Origin: Bacteroidales bacterium 52_46
GTDB taxonomy: Bacteria > Bacteroidota > Bacteroidia > Bacteroidales > Muribaculaceae
Assembly (NCBI GenBank): GCA_001915385.1
Contig: MNQK01000002.1
Location: 1-64,000 of the forward strand
DNA length: 64,000 bases
Reading direction: 5' to 3'
Positions 25,469 through 33,475 of the stretch are shown piece by piece. A program made the position numbers and the translations under genes. The notes beneath the pieces were generated by a model. The model worked only from the letters and a program-made list of their open reading frames with translations, had not been told where the DNA came from and made no database searches. Every line of letters begins with the position of its first letter. Positions within the stretch are counted from its first letter, which is position 1.

Positions 25469-26920
25469 TTAAAGCTCGTCGAAGGTAAGGCGGGGATGAA
25501 GGGCGGCTTCGGTGTCGTCGGGATGGCGTACGGGTGTGGTGTGCGGTGCCGATTTCACTATATCGGGCGATGCCGATGCCTCATGCGCTATGTCGCGCAT
25601 CACCTCTACGAAACTGTCGATTGTGTCGAGGCTTTCGGTTTCGGTAGGCTCAATCATCAACGACTCGTGGAAGAGAAGCGGGAAATAGATTGTAGGTGCA
25701 TGGAACCCGTAGTCGAGCAGACGTTTTGCCACATTGAGCGTAGTCACGCCGGTCGATTTGTCCTTCAGTCCGTCGAATACAAATTCATGTTTGCACACCG
25801 TGTCAACCGGCAGTTCATAGACATCGCGCAATGACTCCTTTATATAGTTGGCATTGAGCGTGGCAAGTCCGCCGGCTTCCATCAGTCCGTCGCAGCCGAG
25901 CGAAAGGATATAGCTGAGCGCACGCATCTGCACGGCAAAATTGCCGAGGGTGGAACTTATGCGCCCCATCGAATCGGGCGACGATACTATATCGTAGGTG
26001 CCGTCATCCTTCTTTATGACACGCGGATTGGGGAGCAGATGCTCCAGACCGGCGCGCACGCCTACGGGACCCGAGCCGGGGCCACCGCCTCCGTGGGGGG
26101 TAGAGAATGTCTTATGCAGATTGATGTGCATTATGTCGAAACCCATGTCGCCGGGACGCGCTATGCCGAGCATCGGGTTGAGGTTGGCGCCGTCGTAATA
26201 CAGAAGCGCTCCGGCATCGTGCACCATCTTCGCAATCTGCGGTATCTGACGTTCAAATATGCCGAGCGTGTTCGGGTTGGTCATCATCATCGCTGCCACG
26301 GTGTCGTCGAGAAGCGGAGCGAGCGCCTCGACATCGACGGTGCCGTCAGGCAGACTCTTGACGGGCACTACCTGAAGGCCGGCCACTGCCGCACTTGCGG
26401 GATTTGTACCGTGGGCTGAATCCGGGATTATAACCTTGGTGCGTTTCTTATCGCCGCGCGAGTCGTGGTAGGCGCGGCAGAGCATGAGGCCGGTGAGTTC
26501 GCCGTGCGCTCCCGCATAGGGGTTCAATGTAAATTCAGCCATTCCGCCGATTTCGGCGAGCGCCGACGCAAGTGTATGATACATGGCGAGGGCACCCTGG
26601 CTGAAACGTGCGGGAGTGTCGGGATGTAGCGATGCAATCGCGGGGTCGGCAGCCATCTCCTCATTGATTTTCGGATTGTATTTCATCGTACATGAGCCGA
26701 GGGGATAAAAGCCGGTATCGACACCGAAATTATTGGTCGACATATTTGTGTAATGGCGCACGACGGTGAGTTCGTCGGCCTGCGGCAATCCGATATCCGA
26801 CTTGCGGAGAAGGTTGTCGGGTAATGTCACGTCGGGATAACCGTTATCGGGAAGGGAGTAACCGCGTCGCCCGGGACGTGAAAGCTCGAAGATGAGTTTA
26901 TCGTAAAGTTTATTATTCAT
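25469..26920 (-). CDS. gcvPB: glycine dehydrogenase (decarboxylating) subunit 2
   Basis: P-protein beta half: a PLP enzyme that decarboxylates glycine and loads aminomethyl on lipoyl-GcvH. At 483 residues it is full length. It contains GSCTMKYNP, AHGELTGLMLCRAYH, SAHGTNPASA and the PLP-lysine segment DIMHINLHKTFSTPHGGGGPGSGPVGV. It is separated from gcvPA by two bases only, so the two halves are tightly coupled. The split form (PA plus PB) differs from the fused GcvP of enterobacteria. Confidence 0.96.
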   Translation of the reverse strand: MNNKLYDKLIFELSRPGRRGYSLPDNGYPDVTLPDNLLRKSDIGLPQADELTVVRHYTNMSTNNFGVDTGFYPLGSCTMKYNPKINEEMAADPAIASLHPDTPARFSQGALAMYHTLASALAEIGGMAEFTLNPYAGAHGELTGLMLCRAYHDSRGDKKRTKVIIPDSAHGTNPASAAVAGLQVVPVKSLPDGTVDVEALAPLLDDTVAAMMMTNPNTLGIFERQIPQIAKMVHDAGALLYYDGANLNPMLGIARPGDMGFDIMHINLHKTFSTPHGGGGPGSGPVGVRAGLEHLLPNPRVIKKDDGTYDIVSSPDSMGRISSTLGNFAVQMRALSYILSLGCDGLMEAGGLATLNANYIKESLRDVYELPVDTVCKHEFVFDGLKDKSTGVTTLNVAKRLLDYGFHAPTIYFPLLFHESLMIEPTETESLDTIDSFVEVMRDIAHEASASPDIVKSAPHTTPVRHPDDTEAALHPRLTFDEL

Positions 26921-26922
26921 GA

Positions 26923-28248
26923 CTACATGGCTTTGACGGTTTCGACATAACGGTTAATTTCATCGGGAGTGCGCATTTCGGTCACCGCAATGAGCAATCG
27001 GTCGGGCGCTGTGGCGACTCCGGCAAGGATGCCTTCGGCGGCGAGAGCATCGATGACTTTATCGGCCGGGACAGTTGTAGTCATCTCAAACTCGTTGAGG
27101 AACGGGCGCCCGGGATAGGTCAGACGCATCTTTCCTGTCCGCTCGAGTTCTGCGGCAAGATGGTGCGCGCCGGCGGCACTGAGGCTGTTGACCCTACGCA
27201 AACCCTCATCGCCCATCAGCGACATATATACTGTGACAAACAGTGCCATAAGCCCCTGGTTGGAGCAGATATTGGAAGTAGCCTTCTCGCGACGAATATG
27301 CTGTTCGCGTGCCTGAAGTGTCAGGACGAAAGTGCGTTGTCCCGCTTCGTCGACGGTCGCGCCTACGATACGTCCGGGAAGTTTGCGCATCAGCGACTTC
27401 GCGGCAGCCATATAGCCGAGATAGGGACCGCCGAAATTCAACGGAATACCGAGCGACTGGGCATCGCCTACAGCTATGTCGGCGCCCCATTCACCGGGTG
27501 TGCGCAATGTGGCGAGATCGATGGCCACACTGTTGATTATCAGCAATGCTCCGGAGGCGTGAACCATGTCGGCAATACCTGTAAAATCCTCTATAATGCC
27601 GTATTTATTAGGCTGCGGCAGGATGACGCCGCCGATATTGCCCGCGGCAAGCAGTTCCCTGAGGGCATCGATTGAAGTCACCCCGTCGGCCTCGGGTATC
27701 GGCACGATGTCGACCCCGTGATAGCGGGCGTAGGTTGACAGCGTCTCGACGACGGCATCGGTGAGCGTAGCGGAATAGGCCACGCGCGGACGTTTGCGCG
27801 AATTGCCCGACGCCAGAATCATTGCCTCGGCAGTGGCCGTGGCGCCGTCGTAGAGCGATGCGTTAGAAATCTCCATGCCTGTCAGACGCGCTATCATTGT
27901 CTGGTACTCGAATATATATTGAAGCGTACCCTGCGATATTTCGGGCTGATAGGGGGTATAGGAGGTGAGGAACTCGCTGCGCGCCAGGATAGAGGAAACG
28001 ACAGCGGGAGTGTAGCGGTCGTAGTGTCCGTTGCCGGCAAAGCAAGCGAGAGGAGTGCAACCGTGGGAGAGACGGCGGAAGAAGGCACGCACCTCAACCT
28101 CGCTCATCTGCTTTCCCAAGGCGTAGGGACGACGCAGGCGCAACTCTCCGGGAATGTCGGCGAACAGCGCTTCGATGCTGTCGACGCCGCATTTTTCGAG
28201 CATACGCGCCTTGTCTTCCTCTGTATGGGGAAAATATCTGTGACTCAT
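26923..28248 (-). CDS. gcvPA: glycine dehydrogenase (decarboxylating) subunit 1
   Basis: P-protein alpha half, which pairs with GcvPB to form the glycine-decarboxylating enzyme. The 441-residue protein has the typical N-terminus MSHRYFPHTEEDKARML, then SFTPYQPEISQGTLQYIFEYQTMI-like sequence (here LTSYTPYQPEISQG), YDGATATAEA and the C-terminal REQHIRREKATSNICSNQ. It has no PLP lysine of its own in the usual place, as expected for this half. It lies two bases before gcvPB; upstream is a 327-bp gap filled with repeats. Confidence 0.95.
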   Translation of the reverse strand: MSHRYFPHTEEDKARMLEKCGVDSIEALFADIPGELRLRRPYALGKQMSEVEVRAFFRRLSHGCTPLACFAGNGHYDRYTPAVVSSILARSEFLTSYTPYQPEISQGTLQYIFEYQTMIARLTGMEISNASLYDGATATAEAMILASGNSRKRPRVAYSATLTDAVVETLSTYARYHGVDIVPIPEADGVTSIDALRELLAAGNIGGVILPQPNKYGIIEDFTGIADMVHASGALLIINSVAIDLATLRTPGEWGADIAVGDAQSLGIPLNFGGPYLGYMAAAKSLMRKLPGRIVGATVDEAGQRTFVLTLQAREQHIRREKATSNICSNQGLMALFVTVYMSLMGDEGLRRVNSLSAAGAHHLAAELERTGKMRLTYPGRPFLNEFEMTTTVPADKVIDALAAEGILAGVATAPDRLLIAVTEMRTPDEINRYVETVKAM

Positions 28249-28290
28249 GATATTATTGGTTTTTATTTCGCACCATTCGGGTGTGAGGAT

Positions 28291-28365
28291 GTTGCAGAAG
28301 TATATTTAGCTGTCAGAAGTTGCCGCAAATTGTAGGGAGGGTGTTGCAGAATTCGATTTTAGCTG
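28291..28365. repeat. two direct copies of a GTTGCAGAA...TTTAGCTG motif
   Basis: Copies at 28291-28312 and 28343-28365 share GTTGCAGAA and TTTAGCTG around a short variable middle. The second abuts palindromic repeat copy 5. The motif resembles the outer TGTTGCA flanks of the other elements, so the first copy may mark the edge of a damaged element. These sit in the 327-bp gene-free stretch 28249-28575, which otherwise holds the two palindromes listed next. Confidence 0.55.
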
Positions 28366-28366
28366 C

Positions 28367-28443
28367 CCGCGGTTGAAAACCGCGGCTACTACACTGCTGA
28401 TTATCAAGAAACTTCGCATAGTGGCCGCGGTTTTTAACCGCGG
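28367..28443. repeat. nested palindromic repeat, copy 5
   Basis: Left arm with one base changed in the loop (TTGAAAA instead of TTAAAAA), right arm perfect and ending at 28443. The spacer closely resembles that of copy 3 (TGATnATCAAGAA shared). It lies in the gcvH-gcvPA gap. TTTTGCAACG follows the right end. Confidence 0.92.
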
Positions 28444-28511
28444 AAAGTTTAGTTTTGCAACGCCGTCCGCGTTATTTGTGTGGTATTTAGCCTGTTTTGC
28501 CATTCGGGTGC

Positions 28512-28531
28512 GGACGCGATGAATCGCGTCC
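28512..28531. repeat. GGACGCGA/TCGCGTCC hairpin
   Basis: A perfect 8-bp stem around TGAA, followed by CTACAA. It matches in style the hairpin at 12603-12623, also followed by TACAA. It lies about 45 bp past the gcvH stop on the minus strand. Confidence 0.65.
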
Positions 28532-28575
28532 CTACAATTTTGTCGGTTAAATCTTGACTGTATGGAGGTCGGCAA

Positions 28576-28953
28576 TCAATGGGGGTCGGAGGCAAGGTAG
28601 TTGACGTAGGCCTCCATGTCCATCAGCGAGTCGAGTTCGGCGGGGTCGGTCAGACGGATTTTGATAATCCAGTTGGCCATCGCGTCCTCGTTGATTAGAC
28701 GGGGATTTTCCTCAAGAGCCTCGTTTATTTCGATTACTTCGCCGCTGGCGGGTATTATCAGATCGGAAGCGGCTTTCACGCTCTCGATGGCGCCGAAATC
28801 GTCGCCTTCGGAAAATTCTTCCCCGACTTCAGGCATATCGACATATACTACGTTGCCAAGGGCTTTCTGGGCGTAATCGGTGATGCCGACGTAGCCGTTT
28901 CCTTCGCCGTCGACAGTAAGATACTCATGGGTGGGGGTGTAGTAGGTTTTCAT
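28576..28953 (-). CDS. gcvH: glycine cleavage system H protein
   Basis: GcvH carries lipoic acid and shuttles the aminomethyl intermediate between the P, T and L proteins. At 125 residues it has normal length. The lipoylated lysine is Lys60 in ESVKAASDL, within the lipoyl hairpin, and GYVGITDYAQKALGNVVYVDMPEVGE precedes it as in the family. It lies second in the gcv run, 131 bp after gcvT. The gap before it holds a GTCnGAC array, and the gap after it holds two palindromes. Confidence 0.96.
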   Translation of the reverse strand: MKTYYTPTHEYLTVDGEGNGYVGITDYAQKALGNVVYVDMPEVGEEFSEGDDFGAIESVKAASDLIIPASGEVIEINEALEENPRLINEDAMANWIIKIRLTDPAELDSLMDMEAYVNYLASDPH

Positions 28954-29028
28954 TGTTATTGTTATTGAAAGTTATTTTAGACAAACAGTTATTTGAGCCG
29001 GACAGTTCATCAGACCGGATGCCGAAAT

Positions 29029-29069
29029 CGGACAGGTCAGACATGTCGGACGGGTCCGACCGGTCTGAC
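29029..29069. repeat. 9-bp-period GTCnGAC array, about five units
   Basis: Units start at about 29028 (first base diverged), 29037, 29046, 29055 and 29064. Degenerate pieces precede it from about 28999. It lies in the gcvT-gcvH gap, 16 bp past the gcvT stop on the minus strand. Confidence 0.8.
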
Positions 29070-29084
29070 TTTGGTTGGGAAGTT

Positions 29085-30185
29085 TTATTTTTTGTAGCTT
29101 TTCTTGTAGAATTTTTTCGCTATTACTTTGGCGGGGAACACTTTGCGGCGCACTCTTACGCGGAGGGGTGTGTCGATGGCAGCGAACCGACTGTCGACCA
29201 ATGCCATTGCCAGACTCTTGTCGACCGAGATACCGCGGTATCCTGTAGTTACCGCACCGATTACATTATCGTCGGAGTCAAGCACTTCGGCGCCGTGACG
29301 AGCTATTGCGCGGTCAAGGATTTCGAGCCCGACGAGTTTGCGTGGAGCGCCGGCGGTTTTCTGTGCCAGTACAGCATCACGTCCGATAAATTCGGGCTTG
29401 TCGGTCTTTACAAACATGCCGAGCGATGCCTCGATCGGCGATATGTCGTCGGCAAGTTCATCGCCGTAGAGGGGCAGTCCGACTTCGAAGCGCAAGGTGT
29501 CGCGGCAACCGAGTCCGCACGGTTTTGCACCGACGGCAAGCAGGTCGTCCCAAAGCATGCGGGTTATGTCATGCGGCGCATACACCTCGAAACCGTCCTC
29601 TCCCGTATAGCCGGTACGGGAAATGATGACATCGTTGTCACCGTAGATTTTGAAATGTCCGAAAGTATAGAACGTGAGGCCGGCGACAGCGTCAAGCCCG
29701 GTCACTTTCTTCAGAATGGCTTCCGCCTGAGGTCCCTGCACGGCGATTTCGCCTATATTGTCGCTCTGATGGTCGATATTCACATCATAGCCTTCGGCGT
29801 TTTTCCTTATCCAGGCCACATCCTTGTCGATGTTGGCGGCATTGATGACGAGGAGATAGTCATTGTCGCCCTGCACGTAGACAAGGAGGTCGTCGACAGT
29901 GCCGCCGTCGGGATGCAGCATCATGCCGTAGAGACATTTTCCCGGCTCCGCTCCGCGGATGTCGTTGGTGAAAATCATATTGACGAACCGCATGGCGTCG
30001 GGTCCCGTCACAAACACTTCGCCCATGTGGGAAACGTCAAAAATACCGCAGGCATTGCGCACGGCATTATGCTCTTCCACAATGCCTTCATATTGTATCG
30101 GCATATCAAAGCCGCCAAACGGACTCATCTGCGCACCAAGCTCAACATGCTTGTCGTGCAGACATGTTTTCTTTATATTTTCCAT
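29085..30185 (-). CDS. gcvT: aminomethyltransferase (glycine cleavage T protein)
   Basis: GcvT passes the methylene group from aminomethyl-GcvH to tetrahydrofolate, releasing ammonia. At 366 residues it shows the N-terminal LGAQMSPFGGFDMPIQYEGIVEEHNAVR, the conserved FDVSHMGEV, SRTGYTGEDGFEVYAP and GLGCRDTLRFEVGLPLYGDEL. It is the first gene of the gcv run, about 35 bp downstream of a consensus minus-strand promoter, and divergent from patB. The leader is too short for a glycine riboswitch. The C-terminus ends in a basic tail (KKFYKKSYKK). Confidence 0.96.
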   Translation of the reverse strand: MENIKKTCLHDKHVELGAQMSPFGGFDMPIQYEGIVEEHNAVRNACGIFDVSHMGEVFVTGPDAMRFVNMIFTNDIRGAEPGKCLYGMMLHPDGGTVDDLLVYVQGDNDYLLVINAANIDKDVAWIRKNAEGYDVNIDHQSDNIGEIAVQGPQAEAILKKVTGLDAVAGLTFYTFGHFKIYGDNDVIISRTGYTGEDGFEVYAPHDITRMLWDDLLAVGAKPCGLGCRDTLRFEVGLPLYGDELADDISPIEASLGMFVKTDKPEFIGRDAVLAQKTAGAPRKLVGLEILDRAIARHGAEVLDSDDNVIGAVTTGYRGISVDKSLAMALVDSRFAAIDTPLRVRVRRKVFPAKVIAKKFYKKSYKK

Positions 30186-30223
30186 GGTTCAAGGTAGTAA
30201 ATAACTAATTAAAATCATTTTCT

Positions 30224-30255
30224 CAAAGGTAAAAAATAGTTTTTTCACACCCAAA
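30224..30255 (-). promoter_or_regulatory. gcv operon promoter
   Basis: On the minus strand TTTG (30255-30252) and TACCTTTG (30231-30224) are 20 bp apart. The gcvT start lies about 40 bp downstream. It is back-to-back with the patB promoter within 100 bp. Confidence 0.7.
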
Positions 30256-30288
30256 ATTTTTAGCAGGAAATTTCTTACGCGCAAAAAA

Positions 30289-30320
30289 GTTGCTTTCAGG
30301 CGATTTATGTAGTACCTTTG
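30289..30320 (+). promoter_or_regulatory. patB promoter
   Basis: GTTG (30289-30292) and TACCTTTG (30313-30320) are 20 bp apart, matching the Bacteroidota consensus. It lies 26 bp before the patB ATG. Confidence 0.65.
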
Positions 30321-30346
30321 CAAGTGAACTCATATTTAATACCGCA

Positions 30347-31546
30347 ATGGGAAAATACGATTTTAATTCTGTTATCGACCGCTCGCATAGCGATGCCATA
30401 AAATATTGTGAACTGAACAAATGGTTTGATGCCGACAACCTGCTGCCTATGTGGATTGCCGACATGGATTTCTGCGTGTGTCCCGAGATTACCGAGGCGC
30501 TGCAGCGCCGCATCAGCCATCGCATATACGGCTATGCCTCCACCCCCGGAGAGTTTTTCCCCACTATCGCCGACTGGCTTAAACGGCGTCACGGGTTCGA
30601 CACGACCCCCGAGGAGATGACATATATCCCCGGCATTGTGAAGGGTATAGGATTCGTAATCAACCGGTTCTGCAAACCGGGCGACAAAATCGTGATACAG
30701 CCGCCGGTCTACCACCCGTTCAAGCGGCTGGTCGAGTGCAACGGCTGCGTGGTGCTCAACAATCCGCTGCTCCGCCACGAGGATAGCTATGAGATGGACC
30801 TCGACGGGCTTGAGGAGATAATCCGCCGCGAGCACCCGCGCATGATGATACTCTGCAACCCCCACAACCCGATAGGCATACAGTGGAGCCGCGAGACACT
30901 TGCCCGCGTAGCCGACATCTGCGCCGCGGAGGGTGTAATCGTGGTTTCCGACGAAATCCACGGCGACCTGATGCTCGGCGGACGGCCGCATATCCCCTAT
31001 CTGTCGGTGAGCGACAACGCACGCCGCACGGGCATAATGCTCGGCGCCCCGTCGAAGACGTTCAATGTGCCGGGACTCGTAAGCTCCTGGTGCGTAATCA
31101 AGGACGAAGCCATGCGCCGCAATTTCTTCGAATGGATGGAGAGCAATGAGTTCAACGCCCCCACATGCTTCGCCACAATCGGCACCATCGCGGCCTACAA
31201 CCACGGCGAGGAATGGCTCGCCGAAGCGCTCGACTACATACAGGACAATATCGACTACGCATGCCGCGAACTCGACCGCATATCCGGCGGACGCATCAGG
31301 GTGTACCGCCCGCAGGCTTCATTCCTGATATGGCTCGACTGCCGCGGCCTCGGGTTTGACCACGAGCATCTTAACCGCTTCTTCGTCAAGGATGCCAAAC
31401 TGGCGCTCAACGACGGAGCCATGTTCGGAGCCGAAGGCGAAGGGTTCATGCGCATGAACGTGGCTACACCTCGCAGCGTAATCGACGAGAGCCTGCGCCG
31501 CATCGAGGGTGCGCTGAAGCATATAAAGGCAACAGCCGAGGCCTGA
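30347..31546 (+). CDS. MalY/PatB family aminotransferase (probable cystathionine beta-lyase)
   Basis: A PLP fold-type I enzyme; family members cleave cystathionine or cysteine C-S bonds. From the ATG at 30347 it has 399 residues. It begins GKYDFNSVIDRS, then WIADMDFCVCPEI, NPHNPIG (about 165), VVSDEIHGDLML and the PLP lysine in GAPSKTFNVPGL. The C-terminal small domain ends FMRMNVATPRSVIDESLRRI. A frame start 57 bp upstream would lie inside the promoter, so it was rejected. Substrate specificity within the family cannot be told from sequence. Confidence 0.9.
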   Translation: MGKYDFNSVIDRSHSDAIKYCELNKWFDADNLLPMWIADMDFCVCPEITEALQRRISHRIYGYASTPGEFFPTIADWLKRRHGFDTTPEEMTYIPGIVKGIGFVINRFCKPGDKIVIQPPVYHPFKRLVECNGCVVLNNPLLRHEDSYEMDLDGLEEIIRREHPRMMILCNPHNPIGIQWSRETLARVADICAAEGVIVVSDEIHGDLMLGGRPHIPYLSVSDNARRTGIMLGAPSKTFNVPGLVSSWCVIKDEAMRRNFFEWMESNEFNAPTCFATIGTIAAYNHGEEWLAEALDYIQDNIDYACRELDRISGGRIRVYRPQASFLIWLDCRGLGFDHEHLNRFFVKDAKLALNDGAMFGAEGEGFMRMNVATPRSVIDESLRRIEGALKHIKATAEA

Positions 31547-31587
31547 TTTCAATCCTATAATTAAGAGATTGTCTAAAAAACATCAAT

Positions 31588-32931
31588 ATGAATTACAGAA
31601 TATTCCCGCCGGAAGAGATGATGATGGCCACGATAGAGCTGCCGTTATCGAAAAGCATAAGCAACCGCATGCTCATAATCAACGCCCTGACACCCGGAGG
31701 CGACGTACCGGTAAAGATAGCCGACTGCGACGACACCAACCTTCTCGCCAAAGCCATCGCCGACGCATACGCAGCCAAGGGTGAGATTGACGTAAACACC
31801 GGCGCCGCCGGCACAGCCACACGGTTCATCACCGCCTATCTGTGTGCCCGCGAAGGTATTTCGGCCAATGTGGACGGCAGCGAACGTATGCGCCAACGCC
31901 CGATGGGGATACTGATTGACTCGCTGAGAGCACTCGGCGCCGACATAACTTGCCTCGACCGCGAGGGTTTCCTGCCGCTGCATATCAACGGCCGACGGCT
32001 CACGGGCGGACGTCTCAGCATCGACGCGTCGGTAAGCTCGCAGTTTATCTCCGCCCTCATGATGATTGCCCCGACGATGGAACAGGGACTGACACTGCAT
32101 CTCGAAGGCGCACTTCTCTCAAAACCGTATATCGACATGACGGCCGAACTGATGCGCCGCAGCGGCGCGGAGGTAGAGTTTGACGCGCCGTTCGAGGATA
32201 TCATAATAGCGCCGAAACCATACAGCACGGTCGGCACTGTCGAAGCCGAGCCTGACTGGTCGGCCGCCTCCTACTGGTATGAGACAGCGGCACTGACGGC
32301 CGGATTCGTAACGCTTCCCGGACTTCAGCTCCCCTCGCTTCAGGGCGACAGCGCCTGCGCCCGTCTGTTCGAGATGCTCGGCGTCAACACCGAGCCGTCG
32401 GAAGATGTGGAAGGCGCCCTTGAGGTAGCACCGACACCTGAACAGTTCTCTCGCTTTGAAGTCGACCTCGTCGACACCCCCGACTTAGCCCAGACGCTTG
32501 CCGTAACCGCTGCGATGCTCGGTATTCCATTCCATCTGCGCGGCCTGCAGTCGCTGCGCGTCAAGGAAACTGACCGGCTGGAGGCCTTGCGTAAGGAACT
32601 TGACAAATTCGGCATAATCGTGGAGATACGCAACAACTCCGAACTGGTGTGGAACGGCGAACGTCACCCGATACTGGAGCGTCCGGTCATCGACACCTAC
32701 GACGACCACCGCATGGCCATGGCATTCGCGCCTACAGCCGTGATAATACCGGAAATCGTAATCCGCAACGCCGAAGTAGTGAGCAAATCATATCCCGGAT
32801 TCTGGGACGACCTCGTATGTGCCGGATTTACAGTGACCGACGCCGACGCATCGCAAGGCGACGCCTTCACGCCGGAAATGAGCATCGACAATTCCGAGCA
32901 ACCCCGCGACACCCCACTCCCGCTCACATGA
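31588..32931 (+). CDS. aroA: 3-phosphoshikimate 1-carboxyvinyltransferase (EPSP synthase)
   Basis: AroA joins PEP to shikimate-3-phosphate in the shikimate pathway for aromatic amino acids. At 447 residues it is full length, with two inside-out alpha/beta domains. Motifs: LPLSKSISNRMLIINAL (phosphate binding), NTGAAGTATRFITAYL, DGSERMRQRPMG, SSQFISALMM, RVKETDRLEALRKEL and DTYDDHRMAMAFA. The N-terminus is short compared with enterobacterial AroA, as is usual in this phylum. It lies 41 bp after patB, and its stop overlaps the next start by ATGA. Confidence 0.95.
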   Translation: MNYRIFPPEEMMMATIELPLSKSISNRMLIINALTPGGDVPVKIADCDDTNLLAKAIADAYAAKGEIDVNTGAAGTATRFITAYLCAREGISANVDGSERMRQRPMGILIDSLRALGADITCLDREGFLPLHINGRRLTGGRLSIDASVSSQFISALMMIAPTMEQGLTLHLEGALLSKPYIDMTAELMRRSGAEVEFDAPFEDIIIAPKPYSTVGTVEAEPDWSAASYWYETAALTAGFVTLPGLQLPSLQGDSACARLFEMLGVNTEPSEDVEGALEVAPTPEQFSRFEVDLVDTPDLAQTLAVTAAMLGIPFHLRGLQSLRVKETDRLEALRKELDKFGIIVEIRNNSELVWNGERHPILERPVIDTYDDHRMAMAFAPTAVIIPEIVIRNAEVVSKSYPGFWDDLVCAGFTVTDADASQGDAFTPEMSIDNSEQPRDTPLPLT

Positions 32932-33434
32932 TAGCCGCTGCAATAATATTAGCGATACTCGTGGTCGGCGGCGGACTGATTTACCTCCTTGACCGCGGAG
33001 GCCGACGCGGAGCCGGCAAAAGCGATGGAGCAGCATCAACCGCCACCCGAAAGTCCGACGAGTCGGACATGTCGGACCGGTCAGACTTGTCGGACGTGTC
33101 CGCCTCAGGCAACGGTGACGGTAATAGCGATTCAGGCGACGGCGTGTGTTGCGGCATGCATATCACCTGCGAGAAAGACTCTCTGTCGACAGCTGCCTCA
33201 ACCGAAATCGTATATTATGACGACGAAGAGCTTGACGACTATGCCGGCCGCGCACCCGAATCCTACACCCGCGAGGAAACCGAACAGTTCCGCGACATCC
33301 TGCTCACGCTACTTCCCACAGATATAGCAGGGTGGGCGCGCTCGCTCCAGCTGCGCAACATCGCACTGCCGCCCGAAGTAAGCGACGAACTGCTGCTGAT
33401 AGTCAGCGAAGCGCGTGAGGCCACAAAGCATTAA
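32928..33434 (+). CDS. small membrane-anchored protein with CCGxHxxC motif and Ser-Asp repeats
   Basis: A 168-residue protein starting at the ATG that overlaps the aroA stop by four bases. One membrane helix (about 2-21) is followed by a basic patch, then a low-complexity Ser-Asp-X stretch (SDESDMSDRSDLSDVS) produced by an in-frame GTCnGAC DNA array. The folded part starts with CCGMHITCEKD, a possible metal site, followed by IVYYDDEELDDYAGR and an acidic helical end. I recall similar conserved Bacteroidales proteins after aroA, without known function. The array looks inserted between anchor and domain. Confidence 0.7.
   Translation: MIAAAIILAILVVGGGLIYLLDRGGRRGAGKSDGAASTATRKSDESDMSDRSDLSDVSASGNGDGNSDSGDGVCCGMHITCEKDSLSTAASTEIVYYDDEELDDYAGRAPESYTREETEQFRDILLTLLPTDIAGWARSLQLRNIALPPEVSDELLLIVSEAREATKH
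33053..33097 (+). repeat. in-frame GTCnGAC array, five units, coding
   Basis: Units start at 33053, 33062, 33071, 33080 and 33089. They are read as Ser-Asp-X triplets inside the small membrane protein. The same DNA repeat occurs between genes at three other sites and in parC. Confidence 0.88.
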
Positions 33435-33475
33435 CCAAACCACCCCCCGATAATCAGCTATAAAACAATAAAACC

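Noticed and set aside
28953..30197. Long plus-strand open frame of 414 codons opposite gcvT
   Set aside because: It is the antisense shadow of gcvT and gcvH flanks; its sequence has no recognisable family and gcvT is certain.
30186..30223. Glycine riboswitch upstream of gcvT
   Set aside because: The promoter lies only about 40 bp before the start, leaving no room for an aptamer, and no glycine-aptamer motif was seen.
30290..30346. Upstream in-frame start for the PatB-like gene
   Set aside because: It falls inside the consensus promoter and adds residues unlike the family; ATG 30347 starts the conserved region.
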